DNA from: JBFMAI01 sp964462635
GTDB taxonomy: Bacteria > Planctomycetota > Phycisphaerae > UBA1845 > Fen-1342
DNA length: 42,429 bases
Direction of reading: 5' to 3'
Assembly: GCA_964462635.1 (NCBI GenBank)
Contig: CAYWYJ010000019.1
Span: 1-42,429, forward strand
The stretch's first letter is position 1, and each line of letters begins with the position of its first letter. The position numbers and the translations under genes are program-made. The notes under the pieces are model-generated. The model was not told the DNA's origin and made no database searches. It saw only the letters and a program-made list of their open reading frames with translations. Shown here in pieces: positions 29,001-33,994 of this stretch.

Positions 29001-29646
29001 CGAGCGCATCGGCATCAAGCTCGAGGTGACCCCCCAGATCAACCCCGATGGGTTCGTGCGGATGGAGATCAAGCAGGAGGTGTCGGACTTCTCCGGTTCC
29101 ACGGTGGCCGTGGGGCAAGGCGTGACCGCGCCGGTGTTCTTCCGCCGCGAGGCCAAGACGACGGTGACGGTGAAGGACAGCGAGACGGTGGTGCTGGGCG
29201 GGCTGATTACGTCACGGACGGAAAACCGCGAGCAGAAGATCCCCATCCTGGGCGACATCCCCGGCCTGGGGCTGCTGTTCCGCAACCAGCGGGACACGAC
29301 CAAGCGCAGCGAGCTGCTGGTCGTCCTCACGCCCCGCGTCGTCCGCACCCCCGACGCCTACCGCGACCTGTCCGTCGCGGAACGCGATCGCATGAGCGTC
29401 ATCCCGGCAGAGATGCTGACGGACCCGCTGTTTGAGGGGTTGCAGGTGCGTCCCGAAGAGATGAACGACCTGCAAGGGAACGCGGGCAACGTGCCGGCCG
29501 CCGGATCGCCGACCGCGGTCCCGCCGGCCCCCGCGGACGACCTGTACGGCCCGGTCCCGCCAGCCCCGCGGCCCGACGAGGCCTCGCCGCCGTCGTCGCC
29601 GGATTCGTACGATGTGCCGCTGACGCTTCGGACCGCGACGCCGTGA
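17053..29646 (+). CDS. gspD: Giant secretin GspD with ~38 N1-type repeats
   Basis: Predicted length is 4197 residues; ordinary GspD has about 600-750. Order: signal peptide (residues 1-28, VSFVAGLAVFAARAQ); Pro/Arg-rich segment (~29-195); N0/STN-like domain (~201-275, EWFAFDATPWEDVI to NHVYILPV); about 38 divergent N1-like repeats (~306-3859), each built as a beta-alpha-beta unit ending in motifs such as TNSLIV followed by a helix and LD; then the secretin pore domain (~3860-4099) with IQVLIVEVTMENDLELGVEF, LNVLSRPQIVAMDNQEA, VPYVTG and IPILGDIPGLGLLFR. A Pro-rich tail of ~98 residues may bind a pilotin. Two disordered insertions split the array (~1863-1996 and ~2653-2843). The frame is intact over 12.6 kb. 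The multimeric pore should sit in the outer membrane with the repeats in the periplasm. Confidence 0.95.
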   Translation: MTLRTTRWAVRGLTVSFVAGLAVFAARAQQPPPQPSGEVRPAQTPTTQPDRPPDTQEALEKLLRLRDQMQREQEARQAEQSGATPPARPPRRLTPARPVRPSGESGEPESIEQLRERARASTQRAPQPPAAEPPPPAETPLAGAEEEVVGPPESLANVPPTTATEEHKPGPLPTPTVKAPPEPAGPPKPAARKPGPDEPSEWFAFDATPWEDVIAHFVQRVGKPLMTDPTDIVIGGELTYKSNKRFTKDEAIDELNLIMHEKGYRFVERENHVYILPVNEMAEHIPVERVYPTVAAFEQANLRDMDFVEVYYRVPDRKAATLVDMFTSALPYYARLSALDESNQVRIIATARDVRKFLALQKKVDLAPSDPRQMRFFEIKTNAREIERLVREFMNLGGSALMPQVQMVRDPRTGRMMPQAVGGAAAPAEVDMVADDRTNSIIVKATADKMKEIEELIEKFDQKPDLGEFGTHVIEIQHADATEVANLLNQIFQQEQGQTGAATAGWQRLRALQQWQQQQQLAQQRAARQGRAVTPVQQPMPMVGAPEEIMVEGIFERAKKTIRLVADARMNALIVYANQDGLKRVRELLEVLDKPQADNLRVFALEHANVADVAPVLTQIMSGIAQTGLRGMQPGATIVPDETKNVFYVIAERDELERVAGLIAQLDVPGPPQGRRVVQLKNLKPSDVAQMIHTLLATGAARGTAGMSTGRARFRSPVTLGGGTAATYQVIPLDDAQMLIVICTDEEWAKVEETIQLWDDAALTNSPTLETFVIEKGDAQVIANTLSNMYRSYQHPALGRSTVYIQAEGDKVLVYGVRPAIEEIAALIAMLDVADESGGIVILPLANADATQVAQQLQLALGVGGRRGTTTVIQAEPVTNSLVVQAGKVDLGKIMDFAQRMDEQVAAQTPQRKFFTPRFAEPREVVAAVQQLYAGVAAFRGRPAGSQVKVVAAGPQVIVEAPADKLAEIEAFVTQLDDPKGNEIIIKTLKLPGADVAQIASKLSNAFRAKPNLVARFDPDPQSETILLTCAKDALEQAEALIAEYAEAQRGQAPVVEFRQMTHAQATEAAGWLREQLVTYMEKQLGRNAAAMIKVTADSRTNRVVINGPQVAVTYGKLLLDQYDVPMEQPLLTVVQNEVRKLPGLDVYSLANTLSGTFRNQPRRPDGLAATFYADPTTETLIVSAPKDMFAEIDRIIAQFEAETKDLEPEQKFIEVRNADANYIAAQVTNLLNVRLSRTRGQGVAQRVNVTVDQRLNRLVLNAPKFVIPMAEALVAELDQVATTEGNIRTIALENADAGSVVGILNDVLRERFRTKRELRVSAEPLTNSIIVCGDKEDFAEIEKWVKDLDTRAETVRGERKIIDVINVNPHEVVAVLNAQYAPKRYGQRNKLGQEISFAVVGGRSIVVQAPPDKMGEVQDFIAELDRLDPGGVQVRTFDLKVLNAMQVQIAVQNFLRDLGGNTRPGQLKPGAFAEPTTNTLVVLAPPEHMPFIEALIKDLEAKQPTQGQAQTYVLKNVRAEQVANNVDAMLKAKVAEREGAVRKTAIQTAVFAEPSTNRLFVYAPTEYQELAGKLIAMLDEEVDSNDIVHIVTLDNGDAQQIAQSLNAVIQGNLRGSGTAGARSGTATVRVTADAGSNTIILAGMPKDIAEVERWTTELEAQSTRVPELQTFQLQYATTTEVQDTLKNIFPPSRNPLDAVTISADEYTGRLIVTANRRKMRHVEQVIKQLDQKPPTAEEGLLAGGRQLYLVDVNRGSPSDIAWELKDLLPPEDRGGPIVEADWFDEYLIVKCRPSEYANIERLIRQFESRAKVEKVVRTYKPKGDPEALLQYLVARGEDVVIERATQRPQQPSLIEVLWQDGEEPDSVREKRERNGAENRPVSRFETGLPLRDLLLGDGDPPPSQEAGGRGSNPPPSQGGVGGWSQPSPVGGLNPPPSQGGVGGGSQPSPVGGLNPPPSQGGAGGGSQPSTSGGSNPPVVLPERGDGTKLPARGDDAQPTTPTPQPGERIASPISKEPTRIVVQPDGTLLLHGPSKEVSDITDVLDLITEDLAKGEVVRIFRFKYGDVSAAAEILSMMFDVQQRQIVIPQPQQPQRGQQQPGRQGEEGREREGLGMLEQLRGMVGGAAAGAKKTGPAPLRIATDPGHNYLIVKCEETLLPEIRQLLRELDIPPGEVQVKIFQLRGLVAEETAANIKDVLGISKVQQRRGGAMPGAALRGRPGQQGGPQQQLIEMLQQQLVSVPGVEGGAKVERVEIVANATTNSLMVSAPPEVMGLIEKVITELEELEGRDIVGIYHYPLRSARTDDLVPLLQEIFDATGGGGGAARAARGPRAAAGSPAALGPVSISGDPRTNTIIFAAEAKDVPIVEEQIRRLDTPGAVAEAETYLCRWGDAESIAATVDAIFGVGGGAGGRAARAGRPAAAATGGASEVRIVPDAATNTIVVWGPVDKRDLIFKKIEELDKLAQRDVAEIEVHNVAPSQIVSFINMFLDQGESKGGDGRRGQAPATPPAQIVPNDNAKKLVVRGTPRQVDHVRSLVGSFDNPDIIQQTVKVIEVPHGQDATRLASEVERVVNQAENELAQSSGRRAKQVIIGADEYTNSIIVAGDPTLFGHVETILGQLGQVRTGAVVTRVVELRNLSADDAERIITDLQQQRRGGTTGTIRRTGGSRSPTPNAPSIPAPTPPSGGGRRGGTRPPGGQGALPSGGVGPLALAEPLILLLPFTPDAARIEAETGPAEAEQQDEPTRLGELRQSALAALQQRQPPTTEPTPPAAEPPRRAPEPAPRAPEPAPRAADRTPGEHRRPAGTTPQGAPPTGADQPAGPPDEEQPPQGPPLSPEALLSGISGSLRGEVTAKAVDSQRLIITGDQDDVDFIEQILTMMERSTPAPVIEVFALQSAKATALAPIIDKAIQAQIAARTARPGPQDKFSINAEARSNSLIVSASETIMEQIAELVQRLDVEKAEGTDFRTVPLFHIRAAEAVALLKPQIEKLNKLREVPPESQASISAVDRSNSVLVIGTPKDVQDIQRLIETIDVELTAEDERGSFVSADVVLIQLRNGTADDVAKVLTEMIEEQQKNAAQAASEKGATPFVKLLRLRLADGRELPPLDLERPIKVLPEKGTNSLIVFSTKQNNQALAAIVEVFDTLPIGVDTDVKAFALKHAGAEQVAKLLTDIFKDKSYLARPSEGDAKGLQKGVLPPVPPGLAAKGLPYPLVVQHDARSNVVVVIGRSDAVLLAGGLIAELDRPTLSLGLKSHVLELKNTQAATLAEKLGKLLDERAKALGADKNAARDSAIIQPEERTNALIVLATDDTFDMIEDLVLQLDAADKYSVVDVRYQALRHADALKLQGLLTEMFDAKQKAERETNKEVKDSLTVVADPRSNSLLLTGTRDYLAEAQRLIGELDQPFDGSVVFRARKVRLNSAANVASLLQEMIDKALKQQDSKLKGTPIHVAADPVSDTLLLAAAREDLAVLERWVEILDRPSEIGRMTVVIPLARAVAEDAAKAVQDVFKKPSGGGQKGGEIDVTVTADKLTNSVVAFGPPALLRDIEDFVRQLDGTEPTKGAVVKIFKLKQADAEKAGELLQSILELRGGAVGGTGTRGGGTSGSRQDADKQVLLIFQRQHPEMGLETLKAIRAEISVIADLRTNSLVVTAPPASMPLMESLVAAVDVPPEDAKIRVFRLRNADAEQMAKMLETLFERRSTTGAGRTGGTAESERVLSLAGGMGEGGRQEVAFTTDVRTNSVIAAGTPGYLDLVEEMILELDTIPIQERETFVYSPRNITAESLAPSIKEFSDAEQKRLQDIGEEVSIAVRQERQITAIANKDANKIVLDMDPRFRDSVMKVVRDLDQPPPQVMIQVLIVEVTMENDLELGVEFAFQDLQYAKAGPTDTTTYDYVGGTDLGAAGSGLGGFTFTITGADFNFLFRTLQSEGSLNVLSRPQIVAMDNQEAYIDISNDVPYVTGTSTTIGGQITTSVARERIGIKLEVTPQINPDGFVRMEIKQEVSDFSGSTVAVGQGVTAPVFFRREAKTTVTVKDSETVVLGGLITSRTENREQKIPILGDIPGLGLLFRNQRDTTKRSELLVVLTPRVVRTPDAYRDLSVAERDRMSVIPAEMLTDPLFEGLQVRPEEMNDLQGNAGNVPAAGSPTAVPPAPADDLYGPVPPAPRPDEASPPSSPDSYDVPLTLRTATP
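17968..28629 (+). repeat. Array of ~38 N1-type (Secretin_N) protein repeats
   Basis: Successive units of ~75-110 residues share a first strand (for example RVFALEHAN, KIFKLKQAD, RVFRLRNAD), a helix (VAKLLTDIF-like), a second strand with a TNSLIV-type motif, and a helix ending in a conserved LD. I counted about 38 by eye; a few near the ends and at the two insertions are partial. The repeats are divergent at DNA level, so the array is old and stable rather than a recent slippage product. Confidence 0.85.
22789..22977. repeat. 63-bp tandem repeat inside gspD, three units
   Basis: Units start at 22789, 22852 and 22915; a fourth begins at 22978 and decays. Each encodes 21 residues, NPPPSQGGVGGGSQPSPVGG plus Leu. 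Each unit has the palindromic core CCCTCTCAGGGAGGG, a sequence type I know mainly as an intergenic palindromic repeat. The last part contains the inverted version CCTCCCTGAGAGGGGGG (22998-23014). Length is a multiple of three, so the frame survives. Confidence 0.9.
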
Positions 29647-29665
29647 TTCGTCCGGGAGCCGCCGC

Positions 29666-30316
29666 GTGAGTTCGCTGTCACGGGAAACCGGGACCGACTG
29701 CCGCCCGCTGGGCGCGTTGATAATCGTGCTGGCACTGGGACTGGGCGGATGTGTCACGTCGCCGGACGCCACCGCCACCGCCCCGCCCGGGGGCTTGCGG
29801 GACGACATCGTGGCCATCCGCCAGTTCTACGCCGCCGAGCCGTGGATTCGTGACGACGACGGCCGCATCACCGGGCTGGCGGCCCGCGTGTACTTCATCG
29901 CCCCGAAGACCGAGCAGGGCGACTTCAAGGGGGTGTTCGTGCGCGGCCCGATCCGGGCGGAGATGTACGTCCTGCGGTACCAGGCGGACGGCACCTACGA
30001 GCGCGAGCGCGTCTGCGACTGGACGTTTGACACATATCAGGCCGCGAGCTTCCGCGTCACGCAGGCTTCGATCATGGGGTACTCGTACGGCCTCTACCTG
30101 CGCTGGCCGCCCGACGTGGACGTGATGGGACGCGAGATCCAGGTCCTGTTCAGCTTCACTCGCCCGGACGGTCAGGTCGTCGCGCGGCGGGGCAGCCGCT
30201 TTCGTGTCCCGCTGCCGGCCGGTCTGCCGACGACACGCCCCGCCATCCCGTCGACCGCCCCCAGCCCCCCCGGTCCGTTGCCGCCCAACGTCCCGGGGAG
30301 ACCACCGGGAGCCTAA
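29666..30316 (+). CDS. Lipoprotein of unknown function, candidate secretin pilotin
   Basis: The 216-residue product has a lipoprotein signal peptide with lipobox LGGC (Cys29) after LGALIIVLALG. The mature part is beta-rich (AARVYFIAPKTEQGDFKGVF, AEMYVLRYQADGTYER, YGLYLRWPPDVDVMGREIQV) and ends in a Pro-rich tail. I do not recognise a named family. It lies 19 bases after gspD, and the GTG at 29666 has GGGAGCC upstream. Secretins often need a lipoprotein pilotin to reach the outer membrane, and these are sometimes encoded nearby; this is inference from position only. The stop overlaps the next gene (TAATG). Confidence 0.7.
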   Translation: MSSLSRETGTDCRPLGALIIVLALGLGGCVTSPDATATAPPGGLRDDIVAIRQFYAAEPWIRDDDGRITGLAARVYFIAPKTEQGDFKGVFVRGPIRAEMYVLRYQADGTYERERVCDWTFDTYQAASFRVTQASIMGYSYGLYLRWPPDVDVMGREIQVLFSFTRPDGQVVARRGSRFRVPLPAGLPTTRPAIPSTAPSPPGPLPPNVPGRPPGA

Positions 30317-30816
30317 TGATGCCCTGGGGCTTGTTCGCACTGGTCCTGATCCTCACCTACGTGCTCCAGACGACCGTCGTGCCCGCCTGGGCCCTGCCGG
30401 CCCTGGATCTGCTGCTCACACTGGCCCTCGTGTGCGGGTTGGCGGGTTCGCCGCCGGACGCACGTCTGGCCGGGTGGATCACCGGGTTGGCGCAGGACAT
30501 CGGGAGCAGCGGCCCGCTGGGGTTGCACGCGCTGGCACTGGGGCTGGCGGCGATGGCCCTGGGACGGCTGCGGGAGACGGTCAACCGCGAACTATGGTGG
30601 GTGCGGGCCCTGATCGCGTTCGTGGTCGCCTGGCCCGCGCAACTTCTGGTCCTGCTTCACGTGCGGTTCATGCAGGACGCCGCCCTGTCGTGGCCTACGC
30701 TGCTCGGCCAATCCCTGCTCACCGCCGTCGTCGCGGCCCTGCTGGCGGCCGTGCTCGTCGGAGTGCCGGGGCTCTGGCGGCGCCGCCAACGCCACTACAC
30801 ATTCTCCCGCCGCTAG
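30316..30816 (+). CDS. mreD: MreD-like membrane protein
   Basis: The 166-residue protein has about five hydrophobic segments and the layout of MreD: VLILTYVLQTTVVPAWALPA, DLLLTLALVCGLAGSP, then GLAQDIGSSGPLGLHALALG, a region with the Gly/Asp signature of MreD. MreD works with MreB and MreC in cell elongation. No mreB or mreC is adjacent, so the name is provisional; an operon role in envelope assembly beside the secretin is possible. Its ATG overlaps the lipoprotein stop; a second ATG follows at once (30319). Confidence 0.6.
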   Translation: MMPWGLFALVLILTYVLQTTVVPAWALPALDLLLTLALVCGLAGSPPDARLAGWITGLAQDIGSSGPLGLHALALGLAAMALGRLRETVNRELWWVRALIAFVVAWPAQLLVLLHVRFMQDAALSWPTLLGQSLLTAVVAALLAAVLVGVPGLWRRRQRHYTFSRR

Positions 30817-30869
30817 GCAGGCCGTCGTGCTCGTGCCGGCGACGCCGGAAGGCCGTCCCCGGGTCAATG

Positions 30870-30899
30870 TTGGCCGAACGGCCCCGGGGGTGCTAGACT
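30870..30899 (+). promoter_or_regulatory. Possible sigma70-type promoter for the CBS gene
   Basis: TTGGCC (30870-30875) and TAGACT (30894-30899) are 18 bases apart, 58 bases before the ATG at 30957. The -35 is a weak match. A short hairpin GGCCG-AA-CGGCC overlaps the -35 region. Confidence 0.35.
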
Positions 30900-30956
30900 C
30901 CCTGTGGCCGAAGTCCGCCCGGATCGTCCCAGGTCCAACGCGTGAAAGGAGGAGGC

Positions 30957-31394
30957 ATGTCCTCGGTGCAAGACATCCTGGATAAGAAGGGCCGGCACGT
31001 CGTGAGCGTCGCCGAAAACGCCACCGTCGTGGAGGCCGCCGCCCTCATGAACGAAAACCGCATCGGGGCCTTGGTCGTCACGCGCGGCGACGCGGTGGTG
31101 GGCATCTTTACCGAACGGGACATCCTCTGCCGCGTCGTCGCGGCCCGCCGCGACCCCGCCCACACCCTGGTCAAGGACGTTATGACCTCCCCCGTGGCCT
31201 GCTGCTCACCCCAGACCACGCGCGAAGAGTGCCGCACCGTCATGCGTCATCGCCGACTCCGCCACCTGCCCGTGGTGCAGGACAAGCGGCTCGTGGGCAT
31301 GATCTCGGTCGGCGACCTGCTCGAAGCCGCGGAGGCCGATCAGGTGGCCACGATTCAGTATCTCTACGAGTACATGATGGGGCCGTGGAGCTGA
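30957..31394 (+). CDS. CBS-pair regulatory protein
   Basis: This 145-residue protein is almost entirely two CBS domains: VVSVAENATVVEAAALMNEN to VVGIFTERDIL, and VMTSPVACCSPQTTREECRT to LVGMISVGDLLEA. CBS pairs bind adenosine nucleotides and act as energy or ionic sensors; stand-alone ones regulate unknown partners. The start at 30957 has a strong Shine-Dalgarno AAAGGAGG at 30945-30952; the frame could extend to a GTG at 30942, but this codon overlaps the ribosome site. It converges on the cyclophilin gene, 13 bases apart. Confidence 0.92.
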   Translation: MSSVQDILDKKGRHVVSVAENATVVEAAALMNENRIGALVVTRGDAVVGIFTERDILCRVVAARRDPAHTLVKDVMTSPVACCSPQTTREECRTVMRHRRLRHLPVVQDKRLVGMISVGDLLEAAEADQVATIQYLYEYMMGPWS

Positions 31395-31407
31395 CGCGGC
31401 GCAACCG

Positions 31408-32535
31408 TCAAGGGGCCGGCGGCGGCCCCGCGACGGGCTCCGCGGTTTGGGGTGATCCGGTGCTCGGGGGTTCGGCGGGGCGCCGCAACTCCAGTCGTCG
31501 CGCGCGGTTCTGCTCCGCATCCACCAGGTTGATCGAGCGGATCGTCACCGGGGCCAGCGGGCGATAGTTGGCGTCGCATGGCACGGCGGCGAGCTTCTGC
31601 AACGTGCGCAAGCTCTCGTCGTCGCCGGCGAACCCCAGCACGGTGGCCTGGCCGTCGAGCTTTGGCAGTCGGGCCAGCGCGATGAAGAACTGACAGCTCG
31701 CCGAGTCCGGCTGGTTGTGCTTGAGTGCCATCAACAATGTCCCCGCTTCGACGGGGATTTCCGGGTGAAACTCCGCGGGCACCAGGCGGCCGTCCGGGCG
31801 GATGCCGGTCCCGTCCCCCTTGGGGCAGCCGCCCTGAATGACGAAGCCCGGGACGATCCGGTGCAGCACCTTGCCCTCGTAGAACCCGTCGCGGACCAGC
31901 TCCAGGAAATTGGCGACGTTCAGCGGTGCCCGCTCGTAGTCCAACGCGAAGCTAACTTTCCCGTAATCGGTGACCAGAATGGCGTCACGTCGCGATTCAA
32001 CGCGGAACGTCGCCGTCGCCGCCGGCACCCGCCCGTCCAACGGTCGCCATTCCACGCGGTACACCCCCGGATATCGACAGGCGGCGTAATACGCGGTCAG
32101 ATCAAGCTCCAACCCCAGAACGCCCCGCGCGGCGAGGCGCAGTGGCGACGACACGGGCAGGCCGGGGTTCTCGTCCGCCAGCGGAAGCACCGGCACCGGC
32201 TTCGGCGCCTCGTCCCCGTAGATCACACTCAGCGACGGCTGGTCGATTCCCAACACGAAGGCAACCGGCAGCGCCGTGGCATCTTTCGCTGTTGCGCCAC
32301 CAGCGCCGGGCAGCGTGACCGGTTCGTCGGACGTGTTGGTTAGGGTGAACCGCAGCCGGATCTCGCGGTCCGTCGTGAACATCGACCGCGCGGCCGTGAC
32401 GTCGGCCCGCAGGAACTCCGGCGGCGAGGCACTCTCCTGGGCCGCCCCGGTCCAGGCGGTCAGCGCGAGCAACGCCACCGCGGGCCACCGCGCGCGGTAC
32501 CCATATCTGCCCGACCTCGTTGGCGACATAGACAT
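31408..32535 (-). CDS. Secreted cyclophilin-type peptidyl-prolyl isomerase
   Basis: After a signal peptide (WPAVALLALTAWTGAAQ) comes a ~165-residue beta-rich domain of unknown role (TDREIRLRFTLTNTSDEPVT), then a cyclophilin domain. The core motifs KVLHRIVPGFVIQGGCPKGD, LLMALKHNQPDSASCQFFIA and DGQATVLGFAGDDESL are present; the catalytic Arg (LHRIVPGF) and the QFF segment are kept, so isomerase activity is likely. It should help fold secreted proteins in the periplasm. I chose the ATG at 32535 with AAGAAG just upstream; an ATG at 32529 is equally possible and the frame extends to 32604. A Pro-rich tail follows the domain. Confidence 0.88.
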   Translation of the reverse strand: MSMSPTRSGRYGYRARWPAVALLALTAWTGAAQESASPPEFLRADVTAARSMFTTDREIRLRFTLTNTSDEPVTLPGAGGATAKDATALPVAFVLGIDQPSLSVIYGDEAPKPVPVLPLADENPGLPVSSPLRLAARGVLGLELDLTAYYAACRYPGVYRVEWRPLDGRVPAATATFRVESRRDAILVTDYGKVSFALDYERAPLNVANFLELVRDGFYEGKVLHRIVPGFVIQGGCPKGDGTGIRPDGRLVPAEFHPEIPVEAGTLLMALKHNQPDSASCQFFIALARLPKLDGQATVLGFAGDDESLRTLQKLAAVPCDANYRPLAPVTIRSINLVDAEQNRARRLELRRPAEPPSTGSPQTAEPVAGPPPAP

Positions 32536-32610
32536 CCGCTTCTTTATACCGGTCCACAGTCGATGGGTTCCGCCTGCGTTCGTCGGAATCCACCGCGGCC
32601 CCACAGGGTA

Positions 32611-33807
32611 TCAGACCACCGCCCGCAGTTCCAGGTGAAGCACATCGGGAAGCGCCCGGATGGCGTCCAACGCTTCGGTGCTGGGACGTTCGTCCAGGGA
32701 GATCGTACACCAGGCCGCCTTCGCCCCCGTGAAAACCCGGCTGCTGATTTCCTGCGCGTTAATGCCGTCGGCCCGCACGGCCTCCAGGACCGCCGCCATC
32801 ACCCCCACCTGGTCACGCACCCGCAGCACGAGCTGCCACGTCGCCGGACTCCGCTCGCACAGATTCAGGCAGTGGCGCACCTCGCCGCTAACCACGAACG
32901 CTCGCACGACGCGCACGACTTCGTCGGCGGTGGCGGCACGGGCCTGGGCCGTCAGCGTGGCGATCCGCGGGGTGGCCACCACGCCGGGCAGCTCGCACAG
33001 TCGGCTGCGAAAACGGCCGCTCTCGCCGGTCGGCTCCGATCCGAACGTGTCCACGGCCACGCGGAGCCGACGCTTCTCGACGGCGGCCAGCAGCGCCGCC
33101 TCATCCACGGCCCCGGGGTGTCCCAGGTGAACGAGACTGGCGCCGACCGGCAGGTTCTGAAGGAACTCCGCGTCGACGAGCACCTCGCCGGGGGGTTCAG
33201 CCGCCAGAACCGTGACCATATCGCTCTGTCGCGCCAGCTCGCGCGGCCAATGGCACCAGGTGACGCCGTCGTCCGCGGCCGCCTCGGTCGGTCCCCGGGG
33301 GGCCCACGCCAGCACCCGCAGCGCGAACGCCTGCGCTCGGCAGGCCACCTCGCGGCCGATAATGCCGTATCCAAGAATACCCAGGGTCCGTCCGGCCAAT
33401 CCGCGCGCGTCCGCCGCCTCGGCCCGCACCCAGCGTCCCTCGCGCAGCGCCACGGTGTGATCGACGATCCGTCGGTCCAGCGCCAGCAACAGGCCCAGCG
33501 CCAGCTCGGCGACCGCCTCCGCGTGCCGGTCCGGGCAGTGGGCGACAAAGACCCCTTGCGTCGAGGCTTCTTCGAGCGCCACGTCGCCTGGGCCGCTGCC
33601 GGCGTGTACGATCAACTGGAGGGCCGCGGCGCGCTGGATCAGCTCGGGGGAGACGCGCAAGCCGCCTACCACCAGCGCACCGGCCCCGGCCAACTGGTCA
33701 CGGAGTTGCGCGGGGTTAACGCCCGGCACATAGACCAGTTCCGTAGCCAGGCCCCGCAGGTCGTCAATCGCCGATTCCGGCATTTCGCACGCCACGACGA
33801 TCTTCAT
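32611..33807 (-). CDS. D-3-phosphoglycerate-dehydrogenase-like protein with altered catalytic residues
   Basis: The 398-residue protein has the D-2-hydroxyacid dehydrogenase layout: substrate half, Rossmann half with LGILGYGIIGREVA (GxGxxG at ~146-151), and a C-terminal ACT domain (~320-398, LRVRDQVGVMAAVLEAV). In active family members the triad is Arg (in NxxRG), Glu (in FxxEP) and His (in TPHI). Here the aligned positions are His230 (LVHLGHPGAVDEAAL), Glu258 (DTFGSEP) and Arg281 (ATPRIATL): Arg and His are both replaced, by each other. It may not be a working serine-pathway enzyme. The ATG at 33807 follows GGAGACGG; the frame extends to 34005 without support. Confidence 0.85.
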   Translation of the reverse strand: MKIVVACEMPESAIDDLRGLATELVYVPGVNPAQLRDQLAGAGALVVGGLRVSPELIQRAAALQLIVHAGSGPGDVALEEASTQGVFVAHCPDRHAEAVAELALGLLLALDRRIVDHTVALREGRWVRAEAADARGLAGRTLGILGYGIIGREVACRAQAFALRVLAWAPRGPTEAAADDGVTWCHWPRELARQSDMVTVLAAEPPGEVLVDAEFLQNLPVGASLVHLGHPGAVDEAALLAAVEKRRLRVAVDTFGSEPTGESGRFRSRLCELPGVVATPRIATLTAQARAATADEVVRVVRAFVVSGEVRHCLNLCERSPATWQLVLRVRDQVGVMAAVLEAVRADGINAQEISSRVFTGAKAAWCTISLDERPSTEALDAIRALPDVLHLELRAVV

Positions 33808-33994
33808 GGCCACCGTCTCCTGCCGAGCTTCCTGGCCGGCCCCTCCCATTAGACGCGCAACGCCGACGTTTCTCAATCGCTCCGGGCACGCTTCCCCGCC
33901 GCCGCCGTTGTTCCCCCCCGCCCGGCCGCCTATCATGCCACGTTTTGCCGGACTCGCGGCGGCGTGCGCGGCGGGTCGGCACGGGGCATCGGCC

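Noticed and set aside
22732..29118. Second long minus-strand open frame (2128 codons) opposite gspD
   Set aside because: Same reason: the periodic sequence simply mirrors the N1 repeats of the real gene.
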